From the NCBI GenBank assembly GCA_934168245.1, contig CAKPMY010000007.1:7200-71199 (forward strand): DNA of 64,000 nt, given 5' to 3'. This document shows, piece by piece, positions 36,466-46,433 of this stretch; the first letter of the stretch is position 1; every line of letters starts with the position of its first letter. Under the pieces are notes generated by a model. It saw only the letters and a list, made by a program, of their open reading frames with translations. It did no database searches and had not been told where the DNA came from. The translations under genes and the position numbers were made by a program. This stretch comes from an uncultured Bacilli bacterium (GTDB lineage Bacteria > Bacillota_I > Bacilli_A > RF39 > UBA660).

Positions 36466-36534
36466 TTATTATGCAGTTATTTGTTTATTTTTATGAAATA
36501 TAGATTTCACTTTGTCTGCAATATGAAATTTTGT

Positions 36535-38025
36535 TTATTCCCATGGCTGATTTAGTAATTCATTATATATATTGTAGTTGGTTAATGCTTCTTTATTTTT
36601 TTGTTCTAAGCTGCCACTTCTTGGTGGGTGATTAATGTGGTATACACAAGAAGATAGTACTGGTATTACATAACAGCCTTCCGACACCAACTTTGAGGAA
36701 AAATAGGCATCTTCCATTCCCCAACCTTTAAACTCTAGACTGAAAGGTATTGATGATTTTATTAAATTCTTGTTTAAAGTCATATTATGTCCTGTGACTA
36801 CAGTTGAAATATTGTATATTCCCATTTGAGAGCCAAATCCCAATTCCTTGAAATAGTCTGTATCATCCAGAATTGAAAGTTCTTCATTAATGTATGATTT
36901 ATCGCAGCCTATATGATAACTCTTTCCTTTTGTAATAACTCTGCTATCATCAAAGTCTGTACAAGTATTTGTGCCTTTTATTAAATTATTTGTCTTTAAA
37001 ATAGCAGAGTCTTTTTCAATATTTTTTCTCATACAAATGAATATTGCGTTAGGTATCAATTGCAGCCTGATACTCATGTCATAAATATAATTTTTACTTA
37101 AAATAATATCAGAGTCCATAAAAAGTATATGTTCATATTTAGAAATTGCATATCCCACGTTTCTAGCACTTGATAAACCTTGATTTTTTTCGAAGGAAAT
37201 TATTTGCAACTCAAAATCTAATTTTTCTCTTACTTTATTAATATCTTCTATAACATTATTTTGGGAACCGTCATCTATGACAATAACCTGAAGTTTTCTT
37301 TTCTCCTCTTTACTTAGATTCTGCCCTTGTATAGATAATAATGAATAACTCACATCTTGATTATATACTGGTATTATTATACTCATATTGGCTATTTTAT
37401 ATTTCTTTTTACTTACCGACTTTGTAGATAGTAAATCATTAGCCGTTATATACTTGTAATAATATTCTAAATATGAATAGTTATTAGATATGTTAGAAAT
37501 TCTCATTTTTAAAGAGGTACTTGCAGAACGAATATCTAAACCTGTTTTTACTCCATAATTTTTTATTTTGGCATTTAGATTACCAATTTCATCAAATATG
37601 TATTCAGGTTTTGGGATTATATGAAACTTATGATCATTAATATTTGAATAATGAGTAAGTTCAAATTCACTTTCTAATTTCAAAAATAATTCTTCATTTT
37701 CTGTTGATATTATTGTTCCATGGTAGGTGTCAAACAATATAGAACAGTTTTTAAACTTTAATATTAATATATCGTTTATAAAATACTTTTGTTCGTTGTT
37801 TAAAACCTTGAAAAAATATTTTATGTTTTTGTTCTTTATGTAAATGGTTTTTAACCTATTGTTTTTTCTGTAACTAACTTTATTGTCTAAAATTTCCACT
37901 TGAAAGCTATCATCTTCAGCATATATATTTAATCTCCTGTGTATTTTAGGGAGAGACTCCTTCTCAATTAAATAGTTAATAATTTTTTTAGTTTTTACCT
38001 TATTACTTAATATTAGATATTTCAT
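36535..38025 (-). CDS. Family 2-type glycosyltransferase with extra N-terminal region
   Basis: A 496-residue protein with a GT-A glycosyltransferase in its C-terminal half. It has 'MSIIIPVYNQ' at about 214, 'VIVIDDGSQNN' (DDG at 251-253) and the metal-binding D304-S-D306 in 'LFMDSDIIL'. 'FKGWGMEDAYF' resembles the GWGxED motif of the Gly-transf-7C/GalNAc-transferase group. The first 210 residues form a distinct region that I do not recognise. No membrane segment is visible, so it probably acts at the cytoplasmic face. It is the last gene of a four-gene operon, 14 bp after the fusion gene. Confidence 0.82.
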   Translation of the reverse strand: MKYLILSNKVKTKKIINYLIEKESLPKIHRRLNIYAEDDSFQVEILDNKVSYRKNNRLKTIYIKNKNIKYFFKVLNNEQKYFINDILILKFKNCSILFDTYHGTIISTENEELFLKLESEFELTHYSNINDHKFHIIPKPEYIFDEIGNLNAKIKNYGVKTGLDIRSASTSLKMRISNISNNYSYLEYYYKYITANDLLSTKSVSKKKYKIANMSIIIPVYNQDVSYSLLSIQGQNLSKEEKRKLQVIVIDDGSQNNVIEDINKVREKLDFELQIISFEKNQGLSSARNVGYAISKYEHILFMDSDIILSKNYIYDMSIRLQLIPNAIFICMRKNIEKDSAILKTNNLIKGTNTCTDFDDSRVITKGKSYHIGCDKSYINEELSILDDTDYFKELGFGSQMGIYNISTVVTGHNMTLNKNLIKSSIPFSLEFKGWGMEDAYFSSKLVSEGCYVIPVLSSCVYHINHPPRSGSLEQKNKEALTNYNIYNELLNQPWE

Positions 38026-38039
38026 ATTTTTATCCTTTG

Positions 38040-39623
38040 CTAAAACTTAAAACTTATATTATCTATTGGAATCGAATACTTTTCATCATAAAACGAAAGT
38101 TTATTATCACTATTTTTAAATGTGTTGTTATAGACTTTATATTCACGAGAATTATTCCAATGTCTTCCGTCATTTGCAAATATTTCATACTTTTTGGCAT
38201 CGTCTGGTAAAAATTTATAGTGTAATAAATAAGAACAAAATTTGGCCTTTTTATTTATATTCCATGGATAATAATAATGGTCATTTACAAAAGTTTCTTT
38301 ACCGCTATAGAAAATAAGTGGTATTTTTTGTAAACTTGGATTTATTCCAAAAATTCTAGCTCTTGGTCCTCCAAAAAAACGTTGTTTATATGGAACGTTG
38401 CTTGTCATTTTATAAGTTCCTTTATCAACATATTTAAAATCATCTATATTTCCCTCAAATATGTTTTTTGAAGAGTAGACATCAAGCATTAGACTTTTTA
38501 TAAATGGTGTTTTATTTGATTTTAAATATTCTTCAAGTGATATATTCTTGTAATTTTCATATATAAATAGTTCATCGGAATCTACAGTTAAGTAGTACTT
38601 TCCCGGACCATAGAACTCAAAAATTTGCTGTTTCCAGCCACACATTTTATAGCAATTATACTTATCTGAAATCTTCCAAAAGGAAATGTTTACTCTGTTC
38701 TCATATGTTTTTAAAATCGATGTGGAATTATCTGTTGAGTTATTATCAACTAAGACAAAGTTTTTTATTCCGATATTAATATAGTGGTTGAGCCATTTTT
38801 CTACAAAATTCGAAAAATCATTGTAAAAACAAACTAATATTATTTTTCCCGAAAAAGCAACGTTATTTATTTGAATAAGATTTTTGGTATTTAAACCATC
38901 GATGAAATTTGAAAAATAATCATCGGAGTACTCTATATTATTGAATTCCTTCTTGAACATTTTTATTAACTTTTCTTTTAACACGTCACTTGCATCCAGT
39001 TTTTCGATTTCTTGGATTCTTTCTTTTTCTTTTTCATGCTTAATCTTGTTTAGCTTTTTTATGTGCTTAAAAAGAGGAGCAAAGTTAACATCAATGAATT
39101 CTTCAATCTTGCCAGTTTTTATATGCGGAGTCTTAATATTTAAAATCCTTTTCATGTAGGAAGTAATTGAACCGTGTGAAACTATCATTACTGTGTTATC
39201 TGCAAAATTATTTGTATAAATGTCGTTTAAAAATTCACACAATCTAAACTCTATATCAAACTTATTTTCTCCATATTCACCAAACCTAACAAAATAATCT
39301 CCAGCTATTTGTTTTATCCTTGTTTGATCTAATTCATCATTATTCTTTTTTCCTGAATATTTCCCATGATTTATTTCATGTAATCTTTTTTCAATAATAA
39401 CTTCTGTTTTTGGATACTTCTCATGAACATAATGTGCTGTCTGTACTGTTCTAGGAAATGGTGAAACGTATATTTTGGCAATTTCTTCTGGTAATGATTT
39501 TAGTGATTCCACTACGGTATTTATTCCTTTTTCTGTTAGAGTTGACCAATAAATTTCTCTATCTGAAATCAGTTCCTTTACATTGTCGGTTGCCTCTCCA
39601 TGTCTCATAAAAATTATATTCAT
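38040..39623 (-). CDS. Histidine phosphatase / glycosyltransferase fusion
   Basis: A 527-residue two-domain protein. Residues 1-180 form a histidine-phosphatase (phosphoglycerate-mutase-like) domain: 'FMRHGE' with H8, 'SPFPRTVQT' with R58, 'LHEINHG' with E83 and 'VSHGS' with H150. A charged helix (about 185-225) links it to a GT-A-like domain with 'ILVCFYNDFSNFVEKWLNHY', 'VLVDNNSTDNS' and 'LTVDSDELF', resembling the Glyco_tranf_2_4/GT92 group. Its ATG overlaps the upstream GT4 stop by 4 bp. The pairing suggests phosphate removal coupled to sugar transfer. I do not know this fusion as a described family. Confidence 0.85.
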   Translation of the reverse strand: MNIIFMRHGEATDNVKELISDREIYWSTLTEKGINTVVESLKSLPEEIAKIYVSPFPRTVQTAHYVHEKYPKTEVIIEKRLHEINHGKYSGKKNNDELDQTRIKQIAGDYFVRFGEYGENKFDIEFRLCEFLNDIYTNNFADNTVMIVSHGSITSYMKRILNIKTPHIKTGKIEEFIDVNFAPLFKHIKKLNKIKHEKEKERIQEIEKLDASDVLKEKLIKMFKKEFNNIEYSDDYFSNFIDGLNTKNLIQINNVAFSGKIILVCFYNDFSNFVEKWLNHYINIGIKNFVLVDNNSTDNSTSILKTYENRVNISFWKISDKYNCYKMCGWKQQIFEFYGPGKYYLTVDSDELFIYENYKNISLEEYLKSNKTPFIKSLMLDVYSSKNIFEGNIDDFKYVDKGTYKMTSNVPYKQRFFGGPRARIFGINPSLQKIPLIFYSGKETFVNDHYYYPWNINKKAKFCSYLLHYKFLPDDAKKYEIFANDGRHWNNSREYKVYNNTFKNSDNKLSFYDEKYSIPIDNISFKF

Positions 39624-40714
39624 TTTAATTCCTCCACAATCTCATTAACTTTATTCTTCCAATTATAATACTTAATAACATATTCTCTATTTTTTTGTGA
39701 AATTTTGGTTCTATCACTTTCTATTGCCTTTTTTATACCTTCAACAATAGAATCAACATTTGACTCTACTACAAATCCCCTACCGTTATCTAATAATTCC
39801 CTGTTTATCTGAGTGTTAGTCGCTACTATTGTTAGACCACAACTCATTGCCTCTAAGATTGTTCCTTGTAGTCCTTCACCATAGCCTGATGGAGATATAA
39901 ATATATCTGCTTGTTGGTAGTAGTGTTCTGTATTTTGAACTCTTCCTGTAAATAAACATTTATTAGACATTGCTTCTAGTCGGTTTCTGTCGGGACCATC
40001 GCCTACGATTGTAAGTTTTATATTGTAGATATTTTGTAGTTTTTCATAGGCTTGTATTATTTTATCAATGTTTTTTCGCTCAATGAGACGTCCTACATAT
40101 AAAAGATTTATTGTTTTTAATTTTGATTGTTTATTTTGTGGAGAAAATCTATTGCAATCAACACCAGTAGATATGACTTTAACTTTATTTTTACAATATT
40201 TTTTCCATGATTCTTTTACTTCTTCAGAAATAGCAATAACGTTATCATATGCTGCTAAAAAACTTCCTTGAAAGTCGTTTTGCTCTCTTGGAATTCCACA
40301 TAAATATAGTACATTTTTAGAAACATATTCTCTTGGTATGAATACAGCATCTAAATTATAATAAGAAAAAATGGTGTCATATTTTTCTTGGTGTTGAAAA
40401 ATATATTCATATAATTTCTGATTATAGTAAATGGATTCTATATTCCAACGACATCTGTCCTCACCGGGCTCTATTTCATATATGTAGTCAATTTTCTTAT
40501 CTTGATTAATTTCTATGATGTGAATTTTATCAGAATACTTTTGACAAAACTTTTCAAATTGTGGAGAAGGCTTTAATTTTATACTTGATGGTAAAATCGT
40601 AAAAAAATAAATGTCATGACCTAAATTATATAAATTAATAGTGTGATCAAAAGAGATCATTTCAGCCCCACCAACAAAATAAGATGCTCTAGGTTGATTA
40701 ATTATTATTTTCAT
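39620..40714 (-). CDS. GT4-family glycosyltransferase
   Basis: A 364-residue GT-B glycosyltransferase. The N-terminal 'FVGGAEMISFD' and the C-terminal 'NLLYVGRLIERKNIDKII', 'LTIVGDGPDRNRLE' and 'EGLQGTILEAMSCGL' (EX7E pattern) match family GT4. It would transfer a sugar from a nucleotide donor in the cytoplasm. It overlaps the upstream histidine phosphatase by 17 bp and the fusion gene by 4 bp, so the four genes are one tightly packed operon. The donor is unknown. Confidence 0.93.
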   Translation of the reverse strand: MKIIINQPRASYFVGGAEMISFDHTINLYNLGHDIYFFTILPSSIKLKPSPQFEKFCQKYSDKIHIIEINQDKKIDYIYEIEPGEDRCRWNIESIYYNQKLYEYIFQHQEKYDTIFSYYNLDAVFIPREYVSKNVLYLCGIPREQNDFQGSFLAAYDNVIAISEEVKESWKKYCKNKVKVISTGVDCNRFSPQNKQSKLKTINLLYVGRLIERKNIDKIIQAYEKLQNIYNIKLTIVGDGPDRNRLEAMSNKCLFTGRVQNTEHYYQQADIFISPSGYGEGLQGTILEAMSCGLTIVATNTQINRELLDNGRGFVVESNVDSIVEGIKKAIESDRTKISQKNREYVIKYYNWKNKVNEIVEELK

Positions 40715-41417
40715 AGTTTCTCCTTTGACTAATGTATTTTTTTGTTAAAACTTTGGCTTTTTCTAAGTCATCTATATGTAGTTGTTTGCTTTGACAATAA
40801 GGCATCCAAATGGTTTGGTACTTTTCTACATCGTCAAATGGTATATTGTTATTTATCATTTCAACTATTTTTTCTATTTCAAAAATTGCTCCTCGATGTG
40901 TTATGTTTATTGACTGTGCTGATTGTTCTAAATCTCCTATAATGTGTAACATTCCAGTGGCGATACGAGCTGACCATTGTGCATGATTTTCTCCAGGACT
41001 TAGAATTATTCCTCTATTTTTATTTTGACCAAAGCGATGTGTTAAGTCTCCTTGCATTCTACAACTTTCAAAATCATCCCAGCAACTTTGAAGGAAGTTG
41101 ACTCTTTCTTGATGTTCCATATTAGAAAAATCAAAAGTTCCTTGAAATAATTCTGTCAATCCAATATCCATAATGCACTCACTCGGAATGCTGTTTTTTA
41201 AAAGATATTCGGCTAATATTTCGGCCGTTTCTTGGCCTCTTTTTTTGGTTGAATGTCTTATTATTACCTTACCATCGCCAATTTGAGGTAAAATTTCTTT
41301 ACAAACATTTTTGGCGATTTCTATTCCTTTTAATGTAAGTCCAGTATCATTTTTACCATCAATATAACTATGGTCATCATAGCTGTGCCTAACGACCAAA
41401 AAACTATTTTTTTCCAT
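40698..41417 (-). CDS. Histidine phosphatase family protein
   Basis: A 239-residue stand-alone histidine phosphatase. R10/H11 in 'LVVRHSYDD' is the phospho-acceptor RH (no Gly follows, a minor variant). 'IIRHSTKKRGQETAEIL' supplies a second Arg, E89 lies in 'LTELFQG', and the C-terminal 'NITHRGAI' gives the second His. It shares no obvious extra identity with the phosphatase half of the downstream fusion. The ATG at 41417 follows AAAGGTGAA. The substrate is probably a sugar phosphate, an inference from the operon. Confidence 0.85.
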   Translation of the reverse strand: MEKNSFLVVRHSYDDHSYIDGKNDTGLTLKGIEIAKNVCKEILPQIGDGKVIIRHSTKKRGQETAEILAEYLLKNSIPSECIMDIGLTELFQGTFDFSNMEHQERVNFLQSCWDDFESCRMQGDLTHRFGQNKNRGIILSPGENHAQWSARIATGMLHIIGDLEQSAQSINITHRGAIFEIEKIVEMINNNIPFDDVEKYQTIWMPYCQSKQLHIDDLEKAKVLTKKYISQRRNYENNN

Positions 41418-41512
41418 TATTTCACCTTTAAAATACAATTATGTAAATTGTACTGTATTTCCTATCTTATATATTTATTGATTAAGTATATTATCGTTAT
41501 AATCTATTTATT

Positions 41513-41541
41513 ATGATAACAATTGTATTTTTAATTGTCAA
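41513..41541 (-). promoter_or_regulatory. Promoter of the phosphatase/glycosyltransferase operon
   Basis: TTGACA and TATCAT are separated by 17 bp on the minus strand. The roughly 90-base leader contains a TACAATT/AATTGTA inverted repeat just before the ribosome binding site. Confidence 0.8.
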
Positions 41542-41564
41542 TTTTATAATTATCTCGTTTTAAA

Positions 41565-43751
41565 TTAATTAAGCTTTTTTAGTGTCTTTGGTGACTGTAT
41601 CGCCTCTTTAAAAGGCTTAGTTATTTCCTTGTTATATAATACGAGTTGTTCATGTAGGGCTCTTGTTGAAGCTACGTATAACAAATGCATATCTACATCA
41701 TTATTGGCATCATATACGTTGTTCGAAGCATCATTAACAATTGCACAATCAAATTCTAATCCTTTAGATGAGGCTACTGATAAAACAAATACACCAGTTG
41801 TATATTGTGTGTCTTTATTAGAAATGTACTTTGATTCTACCTGAGCATTTTTTAATTCTTCTTGTACACGTTGTGCCTCATTTTCATCTTTGCAAATAAC
41901 GGCTATCGTCTGATATCCGACGTCAAGCCATTCATTGATTTTATCAACTTTTGCATTACTATTTTCAGAAACATCTTCATATCCAACCTCGGTTCCATGT
42001 CTTATAACTGGTTCTGCTTGATTAAGGCCTAAGGCAGTTAAAATATTGTTGGCTGTTTCAGTTATTTCCATAGTTGTACGATAGCTTTTACTTAGTTCTA
42101 ATATTTTACATTCACCATCAAATACAATTTCATTAAGTTCATTCCAAGATTTGATGCCTCTATACGAATAAATAGATTGAGCTAGGTCTCCATAAATATT
42201 AAATTTAGCTTGCTCAAAAATTTTCCTTAACACAAAGAAAGTGAATATACTATAATCTTGAGCCTCATCTATTACTATATTGCTATAAGGTAAACGTTTA
42301 TTTGCAAGTCTATAATTTAAGTACAATAGTGCCGGAATATCTTCAAAAAATATATGTTTCTTTTTTAAGGCTTTTAATGTATCTTTTTGTAATGTATTAA
42401 CTTCATCTGGAGTTAAATCTGTTTTGGACTCGGTCAAACCAGCAATGAATGATACATATAAAGATAAACAAGATTTATTAATGCCTTTAAAATATTTATC
42501 TAAAGACTTTTCACCTTGCTCTTTTATGAATTTTCTTAAGGTTTCACTCTTATCTATATATTCTTTTCTTTTTGGATCGCCTTTTGGCAATGACATATAA
42601 ACTTTTCTATATTCTTCATTAAGTGATTCATATATTTCCTCCTTTTTTTCACGGAATAGTGCCTTATAATATTTATATGTGGAATTAAAATCAAAATGTC
42701 TTCCTCCCTCGCCAAGTAATCTTTGCCTTATCATCTCTTTAGGAAAGACGACTTTACCATCTATTTTAAAATCATCTTCTACTAGGGCATTGCCTTCTAG
42801 ACATTTTAGTATAAATTCATCTAGCAAATTATGATATTTAAGGCTTCCTTTAAAGACACTTATATGTTTTTGCATTTCCTGCTTTGCACTATTTTGAGAT
42901 AATGGTTGGTTTTCTAATATTAAATCCGTACCAACATATTCATTCATTAATTCTATTAAAGTTTTTTGTTCTACTGGAGTTGTTTCAAGTTCGGGAAGCA
43001 CTGAGGAAACATAGTTTAAAAAATAGTCATTTGGACCTATAACTAAAAATTGATTTGGCCTAGTTTTTTCTCCCATTGTATATATCAAATATGCTATTCT
43101 ATGTAAAGCTACAGATGTCTTTCCACTACCGGCCACTCCTTGAACAATAACATCACTGTTTTCAGATCTAATAATGGCATTTTGTTCTTTTTGGATGGAA
43201 GCAATAATAGTCTTCATTCTACTATCAGCATTGATATTTAAATATGGTAGTAGTAATTCATCATTGGTTACTAAGTTTGTATCCACCGCATTTAACAACT
43301 TTGCATTTTTTATTAATATTTGTCTTTTTAAAAGTAAGTCGCCAGTTTTAGTACCAGTTGGTGACATGTATGAAACTGGGCCTACTTCACTATCATAATA
43401 CAATCCACAAATTGGACTTCTCCAATCATAAACAACTAAAGAGTTTTCATGTGGTATGGCAGTTCTTCCAATGTATATTGGGATGGTCTTCTGTGTATTA
43501 GTACCTTGATAATCTATTCTACCAAAATATGGGCTTTGTTTAGCTCTTTCTAATCTAACCACTCTTTCGCCAATGTTGGCTAATTGTGAGTTTAAATTAA
43601 GATGTGTTCCTCTCAATCTGTCCTCAAATGATAGACTAGTGGCTTCCTTTTTTACAAAACTTTCGTTGGCTAAATTCTTTTTTATCTCTGCTTCAATAAC
43701 TTCTTCTACATATTCCAATTGCTCTGTTTCAACTTTTAAAATTTCATTCAT
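41565..43751 (-). CDS. helD: HelD-like RNA polymerase recycling ATPase (copy 1)
   Basis: A 728-residue UvrD/PcrA-like superfamily 1 ATPase of the HelD type. In Bacillus, HelD removes stalled RNA polymerase from DNA. The N-terminal coiled-coil arm (about 1-75) and 'VVYDWRSPICGLYYD' (about 106-120) are HelD features. Walker A is GVAGSGKT at 205-212, Walker B is 'VIDEAQDYSIF', and 'SKGLEFDCAIV' is a late helicase motif. A weak AAGGTAG site precedes the ATG. It follows the transglutaminase-like gene by 52 bp and may share its promoter. Confidence 0.88.
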   Translation of the reverse strand: MNEILKVETEQLEYVEEVIEAEIKKNLANESFVKKEATSLSFEDRLRGTHLNLNSQLANIGERVVRLERAKQSPYFGRIDYQGTNTQKTIPIYIGRTAIPHENSLVVYDWRSPICGLYYDSEVGPVSYMSPTGTKTGDLLLKRQILIKNAKLLNAVDTNLVTNDELLLPYLNINADSRMKTIIASIQKEQNAIIRSENSDVIVQGVAGSGKTSVALHRIAYLIYTMGEKTRPNQFLVIGPNDYFLNYVSSVLPELETTPVEQKTLIELMNEYVGTDLILENQPLSQNSAKQEMQKHISVFKGSLKYHNLLDEFILKCLEGNALVEDDFKIDGKVVFPKEMIRQRLLGEGGRHFDFNSTYKYYKALFREKKEEIYESLNEEYRKVYMSLPKGDPKRKEYIDKSETLRKFIKEQGEKSLDKYFKGINKSCLSLYVSFIAGLTESKTDLTPDEVNTLQKDTLKALKKKHIFFEDIPALLYLNYRLANKRLPYSNIVIDEAQDYSIFTFFVLRKIFEQAKFNIYGDLAQSIYSYRGIKSWNELNEIVFDGECKILELSKSYRTTMEITETANNILTALGLNQAEPVIRHGTEVGYEDVSENSNAKVDKINEWLDVGYQTIAVICKDENEAQRVQEELKNAQVESKYISNKDTQYTTGVFVLSVASSKGLEFDCAIVNDASNNVYDANNDVDMHLLYVASTRALHEQLVLYNKEITKPFKEAIQSPKTLKKLN

Positions 43752-43803
43752 TATAATCTACCTTCCTTAATTTCTTTAATATAATTTTTCATGAATATGA
43801 TAA

Positions 43804-45063
43804 CTACTTTTTCATTTTTACTAATCTTGGATTTGGATACATAAATCTAGTCATTACTTGGTGTTCTGGATATCCAATTAATAATTTTATTGAATCATCA
43901 CTAAAGTTTTTTGTTTTAAAGGCATCAGGTAAAACTAATTTGTCCATCAGACCTTTTTTTACGAGTGAGACCTTAATATTTCTATAATTTATTTGTTCTT
44001 CACTGGCTCGAAAAAACATTATTGTTTCTAATCCTAGTTGTTCGGTTGGTTGTTTCAGATCTAAATCATATTCAAAAAGAACAAAATCAGACTTTTCTAA
44101 CTGATGAAATAATTTTGATGTAACTAATGTTTCATATCCATTTTCCAAAAAGAACCTTGGATTGATACTGGATAGTCTAATTTTTTTTCCACCGATGTAA
44201 ATATATCTCTCATATGAATCATCTAACCATTTATTCTCATGAACAATTACTGAAGCTAACTCCTGTTGTCTTTTCAAGTCTCTATTATTCTGCTTTAAAT
44301 CTCTTAACTCTTCCATCCATATTGCTGTTTGGGCTTGTAATTTGGTTCTTACTTCATTTATACATTGCTCATTCTCTCTATTGCAAGGTTTAATGGTGTT
44401 TATTAAAATTTGTATCTTATCCTTGTCATATTTATTTTCTAAATATTTGTAAGCTATTTTTAAAACAAGGGCTGCATAACCTTTTAAAATAGGAATTTCA
44501 TGTACTACTTGGCATAATTCCAAAATTTCATCTATTTTGGCTAAACTCAATCTATTTACTGAGTCTTCATATATAATTTTTCTAAATTGGTATAAATATT
44601 GTTCAATATCATTGTCAATAACAACACAATCCTCATAAATTTTTTTTAATGTTATATTCTCAACACTTCCATATTTATATCCAACAAATGGGGTTGCATC
44701 TACTTGGTAAGTTTCGCCGGTCGAAGAATCCACCAAAGCAACAACATGAATTGTAGTTATATTATCAGGATCAAATATGCGTTTTCTCACTAATGCACAC
44801 CTTTGGTTTTGGCCTATGTTTAGGTGTTTAGCATACTCAACAAAACAATGAGCAGCAGTATAGCAATTACCATTCATTTTTAGTATATCAGTATCAGGAT
44901 TGGGAAAACCATTTGGATATACACTTTGTCTTACAATATCACAAAGTACCTTTAGTTTCTTTTCGAATGAAAGATTATTAAAATTTATATCAAAATAACA
45001 TTCACCAAAAACATTGTCGTTGGTAATAGGTTTTAGTTCCTCTAGTTCTGGTAAAAAATCCAT
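43804..45063 (-). CDS. Transglutaminase-like protein
   Basis: A 419-residue cytosolic protein with a plausible Cys-His-Asp triad of the transglutaminase/NAT-like fold: Cys in 'NGNCYTAAHCF' (C67), His in 'TTIHVVALVD' (H106) and Asp in 'YQVDATPF' (D122). The spacing and strand context fit that fold well. Residues 180-419 are helical with a C-terminal mixed domain that I do not recognise. The start at 45063 has GGGGGAG at ideal spacing; the ATG five codons upstream is part of that site. No signal peptide is seen. Activity (protease, ligase or cross-linker) is not determinable. Confidence 0.75.
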   Translation of the reverse strand: MDFLPELEELKPITNDNVFGECYFDINFNNLSFEKKLKVLCDIVRQSVYPNGFPNPDTDILKMNGNCYTAAHCFVEYAKHLNIGQNQRCALVRKRIFDPDNITTIHVVALVDSSTGETYQVDATPFVGYKYGSVENITLKKIYEDCVVIDNDIEQYLYQFRKIIYEDSVNRLSLAKIDEILELCQVVHEIPILKGYAALVLKIAYKYLENKYDKDKIQILINTIKPCNRENEQCINEVRTKLQAQTAIWMEELRDLKQNNRDLKRQQELASVIVHENKWLDDSYERYIYIGGKKIRLSSINPRFFLENGYETLVTSKLFHQLEKSDFVLFEYDLDLKQPTEQLGLETIMFFRASEEQINYRNIKVSLVKKGLMDKLVLPDAFKTKNFSDDSIKLLIGYPEHQVMTRFMYPNPRLVKMKK

Positions 45064-45167
45064 TTGTTTCTCCCCCATTAATTTCTTTATTTTTAAGTTA
45101 AATTCATATTTTTAGATTTATCAATTTTAATGATAATCTGGGCATTATCTCTGAAAAATTGTATTTT

Positions 45168-45195
45168 ATTATATCAATTTTTTATAATTAGTCAA
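45168..45195 (-). promoter_or_regulatory. Promoter of the transglutaminase-like gene
   Basis: TTGACT and TATAAT are separated by 16 bp on the minus strand. The leader is about 100 bases. Confidence 0.75.
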
Positions 45196-45319
45196 GTTTT
45201 AATAAATCAGCTTTAACAATATATGTTTATCTTATGATAGTGTCTTAAGTGTTATCTTGCGAAAATATCTCATTGTTATGTAATACTAAATATTTTTAAA
45301 GTTCTCAAAATTTTTTAAA

Positions 45320-45346
45320 AGAAAAAACTAGGAGTTTTCCTAGTTT
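45320..45346 (-). terminator. Terminator of the Glu-rich membrane protein gene
   Basis: AAACTAGGA/TCCTAGTTT stem with a 4-base loop, then TTTCTTTT on the minus strand, one base past the stop. Confidence 0.85.
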
Positions 45347-45347
45347 A

Positions 45348-46433
45348 CTAATCTAAATGTTTTTGTAAGTCTTTTAAAGTCATTATAAAGTCATTTGTCT
45401 TTTTAATTTCTTCATCTAGTTTTTCATAGTTAGCAGTATTTTCTAACTCTAGATCATTTTGACTCTTAGTTTTTTCAATACCATAAATTGGTGAAATGAT
45501 AGGGCTTGGTTTATACTTAAATGATTCTTGATAAACTGGTCTTTTTTCTCTTTCAACCTTAACTGTATCAAAATCATCTAAAACCATTTGTTCTACTACT
45601 GGAGTCTCTTCGATTTTTTCAATGATTGGTTCAATTACTGGTTCAGCATATTCAACTACAGGTTCTTCTTCAATGGCTGCTACTTGTTTCATTTTTGCTT
45701 CTAAGTCAGCAAGACTGATTGGTTCATTGCCTTCATCTTCATATTGAGTTAGTTCGTTGTTAGCATACATTTCTTTAGACTTTTTAATTAATTCATCTAA
45801 ACTAATGATAGCATCACGTTCTTGAGCCTCTTCGTAACTAGTTAAATCAATATTTTTAGTTTCTTCTTCGGCTTTTTCTAACTCTTCAGTTAATCTTCTT
45901 AATTCTTCTTGAGCTTCTTCATGAGTTGGTTCAATGCTTGTATAAGTAATTTCCTCTTCAGCAGGTTCTACTTCCATAGTATCTAGTACTAAATCTTCAA
46001 CATTTTCAGAAATTTCCTCAATAGTATTTTCAACAGGAAGTTGCTCTTCTTTATTTTCAATGATAACTGGCTCTATTTTTTCTACTTCTTTTACTTCTTC
46101 TTTAATTTCAATTGGTTCTACGACAGGTTCTTCTTTTACTACAGTCTCTACTGTAGGAGTTTCAATGTTTTCTACTAAAACGGGTTCAACATAAACAGCA
46201 GATTCTTCTTCAGTAAGTTGAACAGGTTCAGGTACTTCGATTTTTTCAAGTTCTAGAGTTGAATTTATATCATCAACTAATCTATTTAATTCCTTAGTAT
46301 TTTGTTTTTGTTTTCTTTTGTAGTAACTTTTGTCGATTAAGTAAATTATAAAGTATAAAAAACAAGCGATGCCAGCAACAATATAAACAATTATTATTTC
46401 TTGTGAAGTTAATAGTTTAATAAAATCGTTCAT
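45348..46433 (-). CDS. Glu-rich single-pass membrane protein
   Basis: A 361-residue bitopic protein. A single helix (about residues 10-33) is followed by a basic KRKQKQ stretch, then a very long acidic linker (about 60-300) rich in EEPV/EPVIE and Pro. A short C-terminal block (KYKPSPIISPIYGI) and a terminal coiled helix follow. The layout (membrane anchor, acidic linker, C-terminal motif) resembles division-anchor proteins such as ZipA or MapZ, but no sequence homology is claimed. A GAGGTG site precedes the ATG. It is divergently transcribed from the flippase gene. Confidence 0.78.
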   Translation of the reverse strand: MNDFIKLLTSQEIIIVYIVAGIACFLYFIIYLIDKSYYKRKQKQNTKELNRLVDDINSTLELEKIEVPEPVQLTEEESAVYVEPVLVENIETPTVETVVKEEPVVEPIEIKEEVKEVEKIEPVIIENKEEQLPVENTIEEISENVEDLVLDTMEVEPAEEEITYTSIEPTHEEAQEELRRLTEELEKAEEETKNIDLTSYEEAQERDAIISLDELIKKSKEMYANNELTQYEDEGNEPISLADLEAKMKQVAAIEEEPVVEYAEPVIEPIIEKIEETPVVEQMVLDDFDTVKVEREKRPVYQESFKYKPSPIISPIYGIEKTKSQNDLELENTANYEKLDEEIKKTNDFIMTLKDLQKHLD

